64,000 bases of DNA, taken from the IMG/VR virus record IMGVR_UViG_3300034071_000338, positions 1 through 64,000 of that record. One strand, given 5' to 3'. Below are positions 25,725-35,119 of this stretch, one piece after another. A program made the translations under genes and the position numbers. This DNA is from a virus. A model generated the notes under the pieces. That model had not been told where the DNA came from. It made no database searches and was given only the letters and a program-made list of their open reading frames with translations. Position 1 is the first letter of the stretch. Every line of letters begins with the position of its first letter.

Positions 25725-26135
25725 TTATAATAATTTAATCATTTCGTTTATTTGTTTGTCACCTTTTATATATCCTAAGTCTTCGTAGACACCTATTAAT
25801 GATTGATTTTGTAATAGAGCGTAACTATATTTACTTCCTGATTTTTTACAAATCTCTGTCAACGCTGACACCAATAACTTAATGGCGTCTTTTCTTTGTA
25901 GCTTGTTGGTATATTCCTTGTTCGATATTATCCAATCTACCCAAGCTACTTTGGAATTAGTCAGATACATAAAGCCGGCACATATAGGCGTATCACCATC
26001 ATAAATTATGATACCACCCTTGCCATCGTTAGGAAGGAAATCTCTTTGAGGAGGCTCCCATCCCCACTGTTTCCACCATCCTACGAGAATATCATCGTAA
26101 TCGGTTTCGCTCAGTTCTTTTATGATTAAATCCAT
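25725..26135 (-). CDS. GNAT-like acetyltransferase in the virion operon
   Basis: The order is typical of GNAT proteins: IIIYDGDTPICAGFMYL (about 42-58), AWVDWIISNKEY (64-75), a helix where the R-x-x-G signature would be (LQRKDAIKLLVSALTEIC, 78-95), then SLIGVYEDLGYIKGD (111-125), the usual beta 7 end. The Q/R-x-x-G/A loop is degenerate, so activity is uncertain. Such proteins occur among phage structural genes; the target is unknown. A TATCTTTG box lies just upstream on the minus strand (26143-26150). Confidence 0.62.
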   Translation of the reverse strand: MDLIIKELSETDYDDILVGWWKQWGWEPPQRDFLPNDGKGGIIIYDGDTPICAGFMYLTNSKVAWVDWIISNKEYTNKLQRKDAIKLLVSALTEICKKSGSKYSYALLQNQSLIGVYEDLGYIKGDKQINEMIKLL

Positions 26136-26156
26136 ATTCTTACAAAGATATTAAAT

Positions 26157-26960
26157 TTAAGGAAAACTTTTCATAACTTCTGTCTGAACAACAAACAGTT
26201 CAACCTTATCTGTAGACGAGTTTTCGATATTAAATGTACAATAGTGTCCAAGTACCCCGTGAGACTCAGCAACAGAGTTCTTAATATACAAGAAAAAGGC
26301 ATCTTGTATAGGTATAGCAGTAGTTCCCGGTATTGTGGTATTAATGGTTAATTGGTTAACACCGTTAGGTAAATCTACTGTAATTGCGGTAACCTTGCCA
26401 CATAAGACCGGAGTGGTATAAGGAGGCAGTGAATAGTACAATAAGTCTCCAATACTAATAATACTACCTATTTCTATACCAATTGCAAACTTAATCACAT
26501 TGCCGCCTGTTACTTGACTGCTTCTTCCAATACCGTTTACGCTTCTTAAAGCAAGCTCACCAACAGAGTTATTTCTAACAAATGCAAAAAATGAAGCCTC
26601 TTTCTTCTCAAACCAATTGGCATCAATAAATCCTGAGTATTGCAAGTCAGTCTCTAAAGTAACAGCCCATTTAGCGTCTCCCTCTAAGTTAATAGTCTTG
26701 AATAGCTTATTCTCAAGCGGTGCTGCATTAAATACGCTTTGTACTGTTGATGGAGTGTAAGCTGCTGCAGCGTCTCCAATTTTTACAAACCAAGGCGCAT
26801 AAAAAGTGTTTCTATTCTCATTTACATTATGTCTGTATAAATCACCCCCCTTAAAAGTATAGAAATAGTTATTCATCCCTATCATCCACTCAGGAATAAA
26901 GGAGTAAAAGGATACCCACCCGTTGACCATATTGCTATACGATAATGTATAATTTGCCAT
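26157..26960 (-). CDS. Tail/virion structural protein candidate (267 aa)
   Basis: A beta-rich protein with many aromatic residues (SNMVNGWVSFYSFIPEWMIGMNNYFYTFKGGDLYRHN) and no charged clusters, as in tail or adsorption proteins. It sits next to the 1,613-residue tail protein gene and its small paralogue. The N-terminal WVSFYSF...YTFKGG pattern recurs in Bacteroidota phage tail proteins. Specific role unknown. Confidence 0.6.
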   Translation of the reverse strand: MANYTLSYSNMVNGWVSFYSFIPEWMIGMNNYFYTFKGGDLYRHNVNENRNTFYAPWFVKIGDAAAAYTPSTVQSVFNAAPLENKLFKTINLEGDAKWAVTLETDLQYSGFIDANWFEKKEASFFAFVRNNSVGELALRSVNGIGRSSQVTGGNVIKFAIGIEIGSIISIGDLLYYSLPPYTTPVLCGKVTAITVDLPNGVNQLTINTTIPGTTAIPIQDAFFLYIKNSVAESHGVLGHYCTFNIENSSTDKVELFVVQTEVMKSFP

Positions 26961-26972
26961 AGTTTATTTATT

Positions 26973-27482
26973 TTAGATTGGACATAAAGGCAACATCGGC
27001 CAAAACGATTGATGTGTTAATGAAGTGCTATATGTTGCTATTATTGTACCTCCCGAATTTCTCAATTCCAATGTAAAATAAACCGGAGTAGCCGAGCCAC
27101 TTGGTTCAAAATACAATAATTCTCCCGTAGGTGGCGTTGAATCAGATACCGTAACTGTTGCTGTACTTGAAGGCGTTCCTGTAGTTCGTGTTATATAAGA
27201 GCCGGCAGGAGCATTGGTTGTGTTAATTGCGTATCTAACCGAACAAGCTGCATTATCATTACAATTATTTTGCCTACATATAGGAGCACCTAATGAAATA
27301 CTTACTTCGCAAGAAGGGCATTCTTGTTGTGGTAGCAATACGCAATCTGCCTGCTCTCTTACTATTACACCATTAGAATAGAATCCATCAGGCGCACATT
27401 CAGTCAAAGCATCATCCGTGAATACTGCTGTTGCAGACCCAAGAGATGGTGCGTTTAAATAGTATGATGAAGTTGTTGCCAT
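26973..27482 (-). CDS. Small beta-domain protein, duplicate of the C-terminus of the 1,613-aa tail protein
   Basis: Residues about 62-167 (ISLGAPICRQNNCNDNAACSVRY ... LTHQSFWPMLPLC) are nearly identical to the final ~105 residues of the next gene upstream in transcription (27500-32341). The first 60 residues are unique and Cys-containing. The DNA copies are also clearly similar, so this is a recent tandem partial duplication. It may offer an alternative distal domain of the tail. Cysteines are conserved in both copies. Confidence 0.75.
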   Translation of the reverse strand: MATTSSYYLNAPSLGSATAVFTDDALTECAPDGFYSNGVIVREQADCVLLPQQECPSCEVSISLGAPICRQNNCNDNAACSVRYAINTTNAPAGSYITRTTGTPSSTATVTVSDSTPPTGELLYFEPSGSATPVYFTLELRNSGGTIIATYSTSLTHQSFWPMLPLCPI

Positions 27483-27499
27483 TTATTTTTTATTTAAAA

Positions 27500-30400
27500 T
27501 TAACACAATGGGAGCATTGGCCAAAATGATTGATGAGTTAATGACGTATTTGACGTAGCTATTATTGTTCCACCTGAATTTCTTAACTCAAGAGTAAAGT
27601 AAACAGGAGTAGCTGAACCGCTTGGTTCATAATATAATACTTGACCTGTAGGCGGAACTGAGTCGCTTATAGTAACCGTTGCTGAACTTGATGGGAATCC
27701 TGTAGTAAGCGTTATATAAGAACCTGCCGGTGCATCAGTGGTATTAATACCATATCTTACCGAGCAAGCCGCATTATCGTTGCAATTATTCTCTCTACAA
27801 GTAGGAGCACCTAATGAAATAGTTGGTACAATGCAATTAGATTGACATTCTTCTAAAGTGGCATAAGTACCGCTACCATCACCCGGGTCTACACAATCCC
27901 CGCTTTCGCAATTATAAGACTCTACAGCGAGGCTACAATCACAACAAACATCTTCTATGCTTACGGCAGAATAACACAATGTAGTGGCTACAGCAGCCCT
28001 AAAATCCCATATTAGATATAAGTTGTTCTCTAATGCAGGCACAGTGAACTCAGCGTAGTTATTTGTACCACTTCCTTGGTTTGGAGTAGCTGTAGTAGCT
28101 ACTGCCAACAAGGCATTAATATCAGTACTATTATTACTATAAATAGTATCAGACATCAAGTACTTAAATTCATCTGTTGCAGGATTAAATACAAAAGTAT
28201 CAGTTGAGAATTGATTAGAAATCAAGCTAACTGTGCTACCCGAAGGAGGGAATGCTCCCGTTCCTACAAAGTTAGTGGTAACATTATATCTTGATACAAG
28301 AGGATTAGTCGTACCTGATGCAAAAGTCACAAGACTTGATTGCAATGGTGACACGTACGCTCCATCTACATACCTATATTGAGTATGTATGGTATCCCCT
28401 GAGTCGTAGTCATTTGTTAAAACCACTTGTATAATAGTAAGCGATGTTGCATTAGTGCAATTTGCAAGCACATTTAATGTTATATCGCCAATATAATTGA
28501 TAGTAATATTAGCAACCTCTACAGCCACATTATTCTTATCAAAAGTTAAAGTACCATTTGTATCTACAAATCCTGTAGTAGTTGTAACTCCATCATACTC
28601 AACCACTATCTCAAATTCAGCACCTGAACTTATTGTTGCAACACTGTAATCAATATCAGTTAATCCAACAGTAGGTCCCAAGTCAACGCAGAACTGAGTA
28701 GACTTCTCTTCAGCAAGAGGTGTTGTCAAACTAAATGTCTGAGAAATACCACATTGTAAACACTGAGGATTTTCAGGTAAGTTTATTTCATTACTTGACA
28801 ATACATATTCGTTCATATACGGGTCAAATCCTCCTATCTTTTGAGTGTTAAATGACTCATTGAAGGTGTCTCTAAACCACGTTCTCATATTCATTTCAGA
28901 TATTACAATTAGCTCGTCATTCTTGGTAGTCAAACTACCTCTAAGTTGAATAACCGCTCCACGTTTTACATCGGTAAAATATCTATCATATCCCCATTGA
29001 ATATAACTCTCAGGATTAAAGCTAATACCATATTTCTCAGTACGAGCAATCTGAGTACCTAATATCTCAGGTACAGATGCTACAACTCCTCCTCCTGTGG
29101 AGTCAGAGATTAAGTTTTTACTTGCTAAAACGTACGAAATTTTATCTTCTTGTAATACAAGAACATCTGTTTCTCTACCGTCTAATACATAAATAGCTCC
29201 AAAAGAAGGCTCACAAACTTTGTAATTAAGTAAACCTAAGTTAAATTCATTTAGCTTATTTACGTTTGACTCAGCACTATATACTCCGCTATACGTAATA
29301 TCGGCAAATCTATCTGCTGCTCTGTAATCTTGAGCAGATACACTTGTAACTCTATTACCAAGATTAAACGAGTTGCCTACTATTGAGTCTCTAATCTTAT
29401 AGCTTTCCGCTCCGTTTCCAAAAGAAAAGCAGTTAAAGAACTTAGTATCTATAATAGCAGATGTTCCTAATGCAATATTTTGGTCTTGGATATTACCTAT
29501 ATGGTTTCCATTCACTATAGGGAAAGACATTTCATTCTCAAAAAACACATCAGGTAATGCATTAGATGGTTGTGTTTCAAATATTAAAGTCTTATCAGAA
29601 CGGAATACCGTTATATTAACCTCAACAGTAGATGCTCTTGCATTTGGATAATTCAATCCCGTACAAGGCAATGTACCTGTTACCATCAATTGTAATTGAT
29701 TGGTAGAAGTATTTCTATAAAATCTATAATAGTTAGTACATAAAGCTGTTGATATATCACCTGCAGTATTGGTAATTGATGTAGTAAACTCATTGTCAGG
29801 AATACATTGACCACCACCCGCATATCTTATACCATCATTTAAAAATTGACCTATATCTTCTCCAATAAACCAATCATACATATTGTCATATGCATTTGCT
29901 GATATAAATGTTTTTTCTAATAAATTTCTTCTTTCCTCACAATCATTTCCAACTCCACCCCTTGACTGCCTAATGTACATTACAATTCTACTTCCTGCCG
30001 GAACGTCATAATCTACCCAAGCAGAAGTAACTGAATCATATCTGTTCATTGGATAATAAAGAATAGGATAAGTTCCTCCTCTTGGAGAGGTTTCAGTTAT
30101 TTTCCCCGGTGCTATAATAGCTAATTCATCCTGAACAATATTAAAACTATTAGGATTAATCTTCATATAAACTCCCGCAGGAATTGGTATAAATACGTCA
30201 GGGTCTAATTCACTTGGTATCTCTATAAAGTTTGTTGCTTGAGATGATTTTTCAAGCACGGTTGCGTACACACAAGAAGTGGTAGCACCATTTGAGTCAG
30301 CCTTTACAATCAATCTATCGCCTGCCTCTACCTTGCGAGCGTTCTCCCCTTCAAGCAAGAAGTAAGCATTATTTGTTAATGGGTCTTCAAAGAATATGCT

Positions 30401-32341
30401 ACAATAAATTGTCTCATAGTTTTCTTCGTCAGGCTTAATAACAAACTTATATCTTGTCGCCCAAACAGGCGGTAATTGAGTTGGAGGTATCGTTACTTGA
30501 ATAGAGTTCTTGTAGGCAGAAAATCCACAAGGGATATGCTCTGTATTATTAGGACTTACAAGTGCAGTTGTTGCTCTATTAAACTCATCCATATATACAA
30601 TACCAATCTCATAATCACGATTGCTATGTAAACTTTGTGTGTTTGCAATTTCTTGAAATGTAGCTTGAGCTAATGTCACCTCATAATACTCATACACTGT
30701 TTGAGTAGGTGTGGTTAAATTATTAACGTAACGCATAGCAGGAAATTGGAATCCAATCTCAGTGCTACTCGGACTTGTAATAATATTAATTCCTTGACCA
30801 ACTGCGCTTATACCACTACCACTTTTTATTAAAGCATCTAAGTTATTTGGTATAGCACAGTTAAATGCATCTGTAAAAGTTGTACCATTACAAGCATTTG
30901 CAATAAGTTGAATATTGGCTGCAGTGCCAACTGCGTTTTGAAACTCAACACTTGTAGCTAAATCATACACTGACGCATAATTAGTAGACAAGAAAAATGC
31001 AAAGTTCAATCTAACTATATCTGTTGTCTCAGTTGGGAATGGAGTTTGACCGGTAAATTCAGAATGTGTTATACTAACATCTAAGCTAATTGCAGAACCT
31101 GAAACTAAATTTTGGCCTCCTAAATCAAACGTAACGACTGCATTAGCAATAGTTACACTACCATTAATTGAGTAATTGCCTAAGTCAAGACCATCATTAA
31201 TGCTTGTATTTCCTATAGGAGTTGATATTAAGTCAGTTGTATATTCAAATTTAACAGGAGCTCCATATTGGTCTATTAAATCATAACCCTCTACATAGTT
31301 GCCATACATCAATCTATTGCCCATAATAGTCTGAGCCTTTGCAAATCTTGGTACATTGTCGTATAATCTAAGCAATTCTGCTTCTGACAATACAGTAAAT
31401 ATCTTGCTATTAGTAAATGTATATTGATACTCAGTATCATTTGCAAGTCCTAAATTAGACTTATCAAGTTTTTCAATCACCTTAATAATACTACCATCTG
31501 CGCTCTTAAATAATAAATCTAAACCAACTACAAGAGAACTTCCTGAGTTGTAAGTAATTATAGCAGAGTTACAAAAGTTAGTCATACCATCATTCAAAAA
31601 ACTCTCAACACTAAAGCTAAAAGGATTAGGAATAAAGGCAGGTTGAGACCACTGAGACGTAGCACTATACTCTCCATCTATATATCTATATCTATATGCA
31701 AAGCAAATAAATCTTGTGTTTAAAAAATTCTCTTGACCATTAGTTACGATAGGCTCAACCATTGGTGATTCTACCGGTGGCTTTTTAATAACAAGCAAAG
31801 ATTCTGCTGTGATTTGGTCTATATCTGCAATTGGATTAGGATAGTTCCTTTTGATGTTCATACATCTTGGAGCATTGTAATCATCGGTAAAAAAGAACAA
31901 ATCGTTTAATATGTCAATACCCGTAACTAAATAACTTGGATTAAAGTTTAATGTAGTATTAACGCCTCCGCCATCATCAATAGAGACAACGTGATAAGTT
32001 AACACACTTGTATAAACATTAAAAGAAACAATTAGGTCAAGTTTTCCTGTAGCACCTTCTGAGAAATTTGGGTCGTGTATAAGCCAATAGATAGTCTCAG
32101 TAGCACTATCTTGCAATGCACCAATACATCTTGCAGATGAACTAAGCGGAGTTCCGTCAATATACGCCAATGAAGTAAGAGGTATATTACCTTTTGTGTT
32201 TTCAATAACCCCCATCTCTGAGTTCTCTGTAGAACCCATTCTAATATTCATAGCATCAATATACTCTCCTTCAGGTAATAGGCGTTGGTCTACAACCTTA
32301 TTCATTCTACCTGCCGTAAAGTTCCTTGTAAATTTTGCCAT
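27500..32341 (-). CDS. Large tail protein, crAss-like stabilisation/muzzle type (1,613 aa)
   Basis: The N-terminus reads FTRNFTAGRMNKVVDQRLLPEGEYIDAMNIRMGSTENSEMGVIENTKGN, the 'N-x-R ... E-G-x-x-x-N ... KGN' pattern of podoviral tail-tube/stabilisation proteins that build a propeller around the tail. A long beta-rich body follows. Near 1480-1500 is a Cys-rich linker (CCDCSLAVESYNCESGDC) and then a ~105-residue C-terminal domain duplicated in the neighbouring small gene. Its place right after the two connector genes matches tail-assembly order. Confidence 0.72.
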   Translation of the reverse strand: MAKFTRNFTAGRMNKVVDQRLLPEGEYIDAMNIRMGSTENSEMGVIENTKGNIPLTSLAYIDGTPLSSSARCIGALQDSATETIYWLIHDPNFSEGATGKLDLIVSFNVYTSVLTYHVVSIDDGGGVNTTLNFNPSYLVTGIDILNDLFFFTDDYNAPRCMNIKRNYPNPIADIDQITAESLLVIKKPPVESPMVEPIVTNGQENFLNTRFICFAYRYRYIDGEYSATSQWSQPAFIPNPFSFSVESFLNDGMTNFCNSAIITYNSGSSLVVGLDLLFKSADGSIIKVIEKLDKSNLGLANDTEYQYTFTNSKIFTVLSEAELLRLYDNVPRFAKAQTIMGNRLMYGNYVEGYDLIDQYGAPVKFEYTTDLISTPIGNTSINDGLDLGNYSINGSVTIANAVVTFDLGGQNLVSGSAISLDVSITHSEFTGQTPFPTETTDIVRLNFAFFLSTNYASVYDLATSVEFQNAVGTAANIQLIANACNGTTFTDAFNCAIPNNLDALIKSGSGISAVGQGINIITSPSSTEIGFQFPAMRYVNNLTTPTQTVYEYYEVTLAQATFQEIANTQSLHSNRDYEIGIVYMDEFNRATTALVSPNNTEHIPCGFSAYKNSIQVTIPPTQLPPVWATRYKFVIKPDEENYETIYCSIFFEDPLTNNAYFLLEGENARKVEAGDRLIVKADSNGATTSCVYATVLEKSSQATNFIEIPSELDPDVFIPIPAGVYMKINPNSFNIVQDELAIIAPGKITETSPRGGTYPILYYPMNRYDSVTSAWVDYDVPAGSRIVMYIRQSRGGVGNDCEERRNLLEKTFISANAYDNMYDWFIGEDIGQFLNDGIRYAGGGQCIPDNEFTTSITNTAGDISTALCTNYYRFYRNTSTNQLQLMVTGTLPCTGLNYPNARASTVEVNITVFRSDKTLIFETQPSNALPDVFFENEMSFPIVNGNHIGNIQDQNIALGTSAIIDTKFFNCFSFGNGAESYKIRDSIVGNSFNLGNRVTSVSAQDYRAADRFADITYSGVYSAESNVNKLNEFNLGLLNYKVCEPSFGAIYVLDGRETDVLVLQEDKISYVLASKNLISDSTGGGVVASVPEILGTQIARTEKYGISFNPESYIQWGYDRYFTDVKRGAVIQLRGSLTTKNDELIVISEMNMRTWFRDTFNESFNTQKIGGFDPYMNEYVLSSNEINLPENPQCLQCGISQTFSLTTPLAEEKSTQFCVDLGPTVGLTDIDYSVATISSGAEFEIVVEYDGVTTTTGFVDTNGTLTFDKNNVAVEVANITINYIGDITLNVLANCTNATSLTIIQVVLTNDYDSGDTIHTQYRYVDGAYVSPLQSSLVTFASGTTNPLVSRYNVTTNFVGTGAFPPSGSTVSLISNQFSTDTFVFNPATDEFKYLMSDTIYSNNSTDINALLAVATTATPNQGSGTNNYAEFTVPALENNLYLIWDFRAAVATTLCYSAVSIEDVCCDCSLAVESYNCESGDCVDPGDGSGTYATLEECQSNCIVPTISLGAPTCRENNCNDNAACSVRYGINTTDAPAGSYITLTTGFPSSSATVTISDSVPPTGQVLYYEPSGSATPVYFTLELRNSGGTIIATSNTSLTHQSFWPMLPLC

Positions 32342-32342
32342 T

Positions 32343-33266
32343 TTATTTTATTTGCTTGTCCAATCCTCTTAAGTTCATTAAAAGTCTGCCCGGATGAATA
32401 TTGCTAATTCTTATTTTTGCATTGCTTAACAACGCTCTTCTTTTCTTACGTGCACGAGCAACGATATACTCTTGAACACCAAGTTTAGAACTTAGTATCT
32501 CATATTCAATTGCGGCATAAATATATGCCTCAAATAACTTATTCACCGTAATCAAAGAATTGTCTCCGCCTTCCATACCATCAGAAACATATTCAAGAAT
32601 ACAAGACTGACCTGACATTGACGAGTCAAAGTTAATAACTCCTGCTTTTCTATCAATATTAAATGTAGGATTAAAATTAGCTGTCTCTGTATTTAATCCA
32701 TAAGCAGTTCCAATGTTGCCTTCAAAATACCACATTCCATCATAGTTCCAACCTAATTCACCATTAAATTGATTCCCTTGATTTAAGTAGATACTCTTTT
32801 TAGTCTTAGTCAATCTATCAAAGTCTATGTTTGAATACTGAGGACTTAATGCATTTCCATCTTGGTCAAATAAAATACGACCTGTATTGTCTTGCAAGTA
32901 TGCTTTAGATGAAAGCGTTTGAATATTCTCAGACAATGGACGTAACCATCCATCTTTGTATAATGAAACACGAACCCAATTCACATAATCAGAAGGTAAT
33001 ATGTATCTCAACATATCAGGAACCGTAAGCTCCAATACTTTAATTTCTTTAAATGCATCGTAATTTAATTCCTGAATAGCACGCTTCGCGTGAAATAATA
33101 CCTTATAACGCTCTTCATTATTAACTAATGAGTGGTTTCCTGAGTACATCAATAAGAAGTTATTTACAATGTCTTGTAAGCTAACATACTGATACGACCC
33201 CCAATTGGTATCTTCAGGCGTTACTCCTCCATTCTCGTAGTATTGATACTGTGATATATATGCCAT
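32343..33266 (-). CDS. Neck/ring protein, tail tubular gp11-like (307 aa)
   Basis: The helical N-terminal half (LQDIVNNFLLMYSGNHSLVNNEERYKVLFHAKRAIQELNYD) followed by LELTVPDMLRYILPSDYVNWVRVSLYKDG is typical of crAss-like ring/tail-tubular proteins that stack beneath the portal. It lies one base from the large tail gene and directly after another connector gene. A basic C-terminal helix (VARARKKRRALLSNAKIRI) could contact portal or DNA. Confidence 0.72.
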   Translation of the reverse strand: MAYISQYQYYENGGVTPEDTNWGSYQYVSLQDIVNNFLLMYSGNHSLVNNEERYKVLFHAKRAIQELNYDAFKEIKVLELTVPDMLRYILPSDYVNWVRVSLYKDGWLRPLSENIQTLSSKAYLQDNTGRILFDQDGNALSPQYSNIDFDRLTKTKKSIYLNQGNQFNGELGWNYDGMWYFEGNIGTAYGLNTETANFNPTFNIDRKAGVINFDSSMSGQSCILEYVSDGMEGGDNSLITVNKLFEAYIYAAIEYEILSSKLGVQEYIVARARKKRRALLSNAKIRISNIHPGRLLMNLRGLDKQIK

Positions 33267-33276
33267 ATCTTATTTT

Positions 33277-34215
33277 TTATGGGTTATTTTCTTGTTGCTC
33301 CTTAGTCATACTAAATTGTGTAACCTGCGTTTCACGAATAGATATACCACAATATTGAAGAATCCTTGTAACTAATTTATATTCATCTTCAAGAGGCAGC
33401 TCAAAATCTTGGTAATCATTTTGTGATTGGTCAAATATAGGCTCACCATTACTAAGTGTTATGTATGTCCATTTAGGAACCTTAGGGAATCTAAAGTAAG
33501 TAGCTTGAACTTGACCCTTATTGCTTATTGTAGCAGGATAGATAGTTAAATCAGTGCCCTGTACAGTATATGAAGGATATTGAATTGTAGGCGGAGTTAA
33601 GTTAGAATTATTAAGAAGTGTCATATTTGAATTAATAACCTTCTCTGCTTGTACAACAGTTGCAGACGAGAATATGCTATAAGCATTTCCTGATGCTAAA
33701 AATATGTTTGAATCCAACTGAATTGCTGTATTACTCAATACTGACACAACTGTAGATACTAACCCTGTTGTAAGGTTTGTAACAACATCTCCTGCTGACA
33801 AATCATTAGTAGTAAAAGTTGCAGTGCTATCAACTAATTGACCACTTACAACTGCTGTGTTAGTGCCTGTCTTTAAACTTATAGGCTTACACTCAACATC
33901 TAATATCATATAAGAATAATACCCCGTTGTAGTAGGAGTAGGTACTGAGAATCTATTAGCTGAAATTTTAGATAAATAGTCTTTTCTTAAAAAAGATTCT
34001 AATGTCTCAGCAATTGGCTGTTCCATATCGGCATAATTAACGCCTGCGGTACGAGCATTTTCTAAATTTATAACAGCATTGTAACTGCTAAAATACTCCT
34101 CAAAGATTTCCATTTGCGCATTTTGAGCATACAAATTAAAATCAGAAGGAGAGATGTATCCGTAGTTATTCTTATTCAGTACAGACAACACCGTATTTCT
34201 TACTGAGTTTATCAT
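33277..34215 (-). CDS. Head-tail connector/ring protein with inserted beta-domain (312 aa)
   Basis: The ends (residues 1-100 and 235-312) form a helical connector fold (SDFNLYAQNAQMEIFEEYFSSYN ... DEYKLVTRILQYCGISI). Residues about 115-190 are an inserted beta domain (TGTNTAVVSGQLVDS ... GDVVTNLTTGLVSTVVSVLSNTAIQL ... ASGNAYSIF), which is also the core of the protein at 54914-55405. It has its own TATATTTG promoter after a terminator, so the neck and tail genes can be transcribed separately from the capsid gene. Confidence 0.72.
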   Translation of the reverse strand: MINSVRNTVLSVLNKNNYGYISPSDFNLYAQNAQMEIFEEYFSSYNAVINLENARTAGVNYADMEQPIAETLESFLRKDYLSKISANRFSVPTPTTTGYYSYMILDVECKPISLKTGTNTAVVSGQLVDSTATFTTNDLSAGDVVTNLTTGLVSTVVSVLSNTAIQLDSNIFLASGNAYSIFSSATVVQAEKVINSNMTLLNNSNLTPPTIQYPSYTVQGTDLTIYPATISNKGQVQATYFRFPKVPKWTYITLSNGEPIFDQSQNDYQDFELPLEDEYKLVTRILQYCGISIRETQVTQFSMTKEQQENNP

Positions 34216-34229
34216 TACTTCTTTTTTTA

Positions 34230-34237
34230 CAAATATA
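34230..34237 (-). promoter_or_regulatory. -7 box TATATTTG (minus strand)
   Basis: CAAATATA on the plus strand, 14 bp before the connector gene and immediately after the upstream terminator. The -33 element is not clear. Confidence 0.6.
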
Positions 34238-34239
34238 CA

Positions 34240-34271
34240 TAAAAAAAAAGAGGGTACAATAAGTACCCTCT
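34240..34271 (-). terminator. Rho-independent terminator after the 34301-35044 gene
   Basis: Minus-strand stem AGAGGGTAC / GTACCCTCT (9 bp) with loop TTATT, then a run of nine Ts. It should reduce read-through from the capsid region into the neck and tail genes. Confidence 0.88.
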
Positions 34272-34300
34272 TCTAACCAATAATCAATAATCAAAACCTA

Positions 34301-35044
34301 TTATGCCAATGTCGCTTCTAACATTTTTAAGGAATCAATACCTTCATCACTTTGCAAGAAGTGGGCTACCATCTCATAAGGGTCTTCTCCGAATGGAACA
34401 GATAACATCTTCTTTTTGTTGGTTGCGGTATTAAACCACACCTCTTTCTCACCATTTCTTAATACCAACAACTTATTTTCAAAGAATAAACGAACCTTAG
34501 CTTGAAACTTCAATTCAGGGTCATTTAATATATTTAAGAACTCTTTAGGGTCTCTTTTAGCAAATACCAAGATGTCACGCTTTAACTCAGCAGTAGACAC
34601 GGTAGATGGGTCTTTTCCAAACATCACTCTTGTAAGTGTTTCAATTTGGTCAAGTGATAACTGACGAGCTTCAATTAGAGCCTCAACTTCTAAGTTTAAG
34701 TCTTCTACCTCAGCAGCAGCATCTTTTTCTTTATCTACTTCAGCAAATATAGTACCATTTAATGGATGGTAATGTAAAAATTGCTGTAATACAGGGTTGT
34801 TTTTTGGAACTCTCAAGAAGCCATCTTCAAAGATAATTGGCTCTATAATTGCATTTCCATCTTGTTCGTCCTCAAATGGGGACTGTTGATTCGTTGAATA
34901 TCTCAATGAACGATTAACATTGTTTTTCTCGTCAAACCACATTAGTGGGAATCGAGGGTGGTTTCTTGACGCTAACGTATATGATAGCGGATTTCCTATT
35001 TTTAACTTGTAGACTTTGTCCACAGGTGTTGTACCTTTTGCCAT
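34301..35044 (-). CDS. Head-associated protein next to the major capsid gene (247 aa)
   Basis: Residues 1-90 include LASRNHPRFPLMWFDEKNNVNRSLRYSTNQQSPFEDEQ and FLRVPKNNPVLQQFLHYHP, followed by an acidic helix and KRDPKEFLNILNDPE. Proteins of this size and position follow the capsid gene in crAss-like phages, but the function here is unproven. It could be a head-completion or auxiliary capsid protein. It is bounded by terminators on both sides (35069-35102 and 34240-34271). Confidence 0.62.
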   Translation of the reverse strand: MAKGTTPVDKVYKLKIGNPLSYTLASRNHPRFPLMWFDEKNNVNRSLRYSTNQQSPFEDEQDGNAIIEPIIFEDGFLRVPKNNPVLQQFLHYHPLNGTIFAEVDKEKDAAAEVEDLNLEVEALIEARQLSLDQIETLTRVMFGKDPSTVSTAELKRDILVFAKRDPKEFLNILNDPELKFQAKVRLFFENKLLVLRNGEKEVWFNTATNKKKMLSVPFGEDPYEMVAHFLQSDEGIDSLKMLEATLA

Positions 35045-35068
35045 TTTGTATTTAATTTAATTAGATTT

Positions 35069-35102
35069 AAAAAAGGGAGAGTGTCTTTAAAGACACCCTC
35101 CC
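35069..35102 (-). terminator. Rho-independent terminator after the capsid gene, built on palindrome copy 6
   Basis: The perfect palindrome GTGTCTTTAAAGACAC (35081-35096) is extended by GGGAG/CTCCC with one mismatch, and six Ts follow on the minus strand (35069-35074). Here the dispersed repeat has plainly been used as a terminator stem. Confidence 0.88.
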
Positions 35103-35119
35103 GGTATATTTACCACCTA

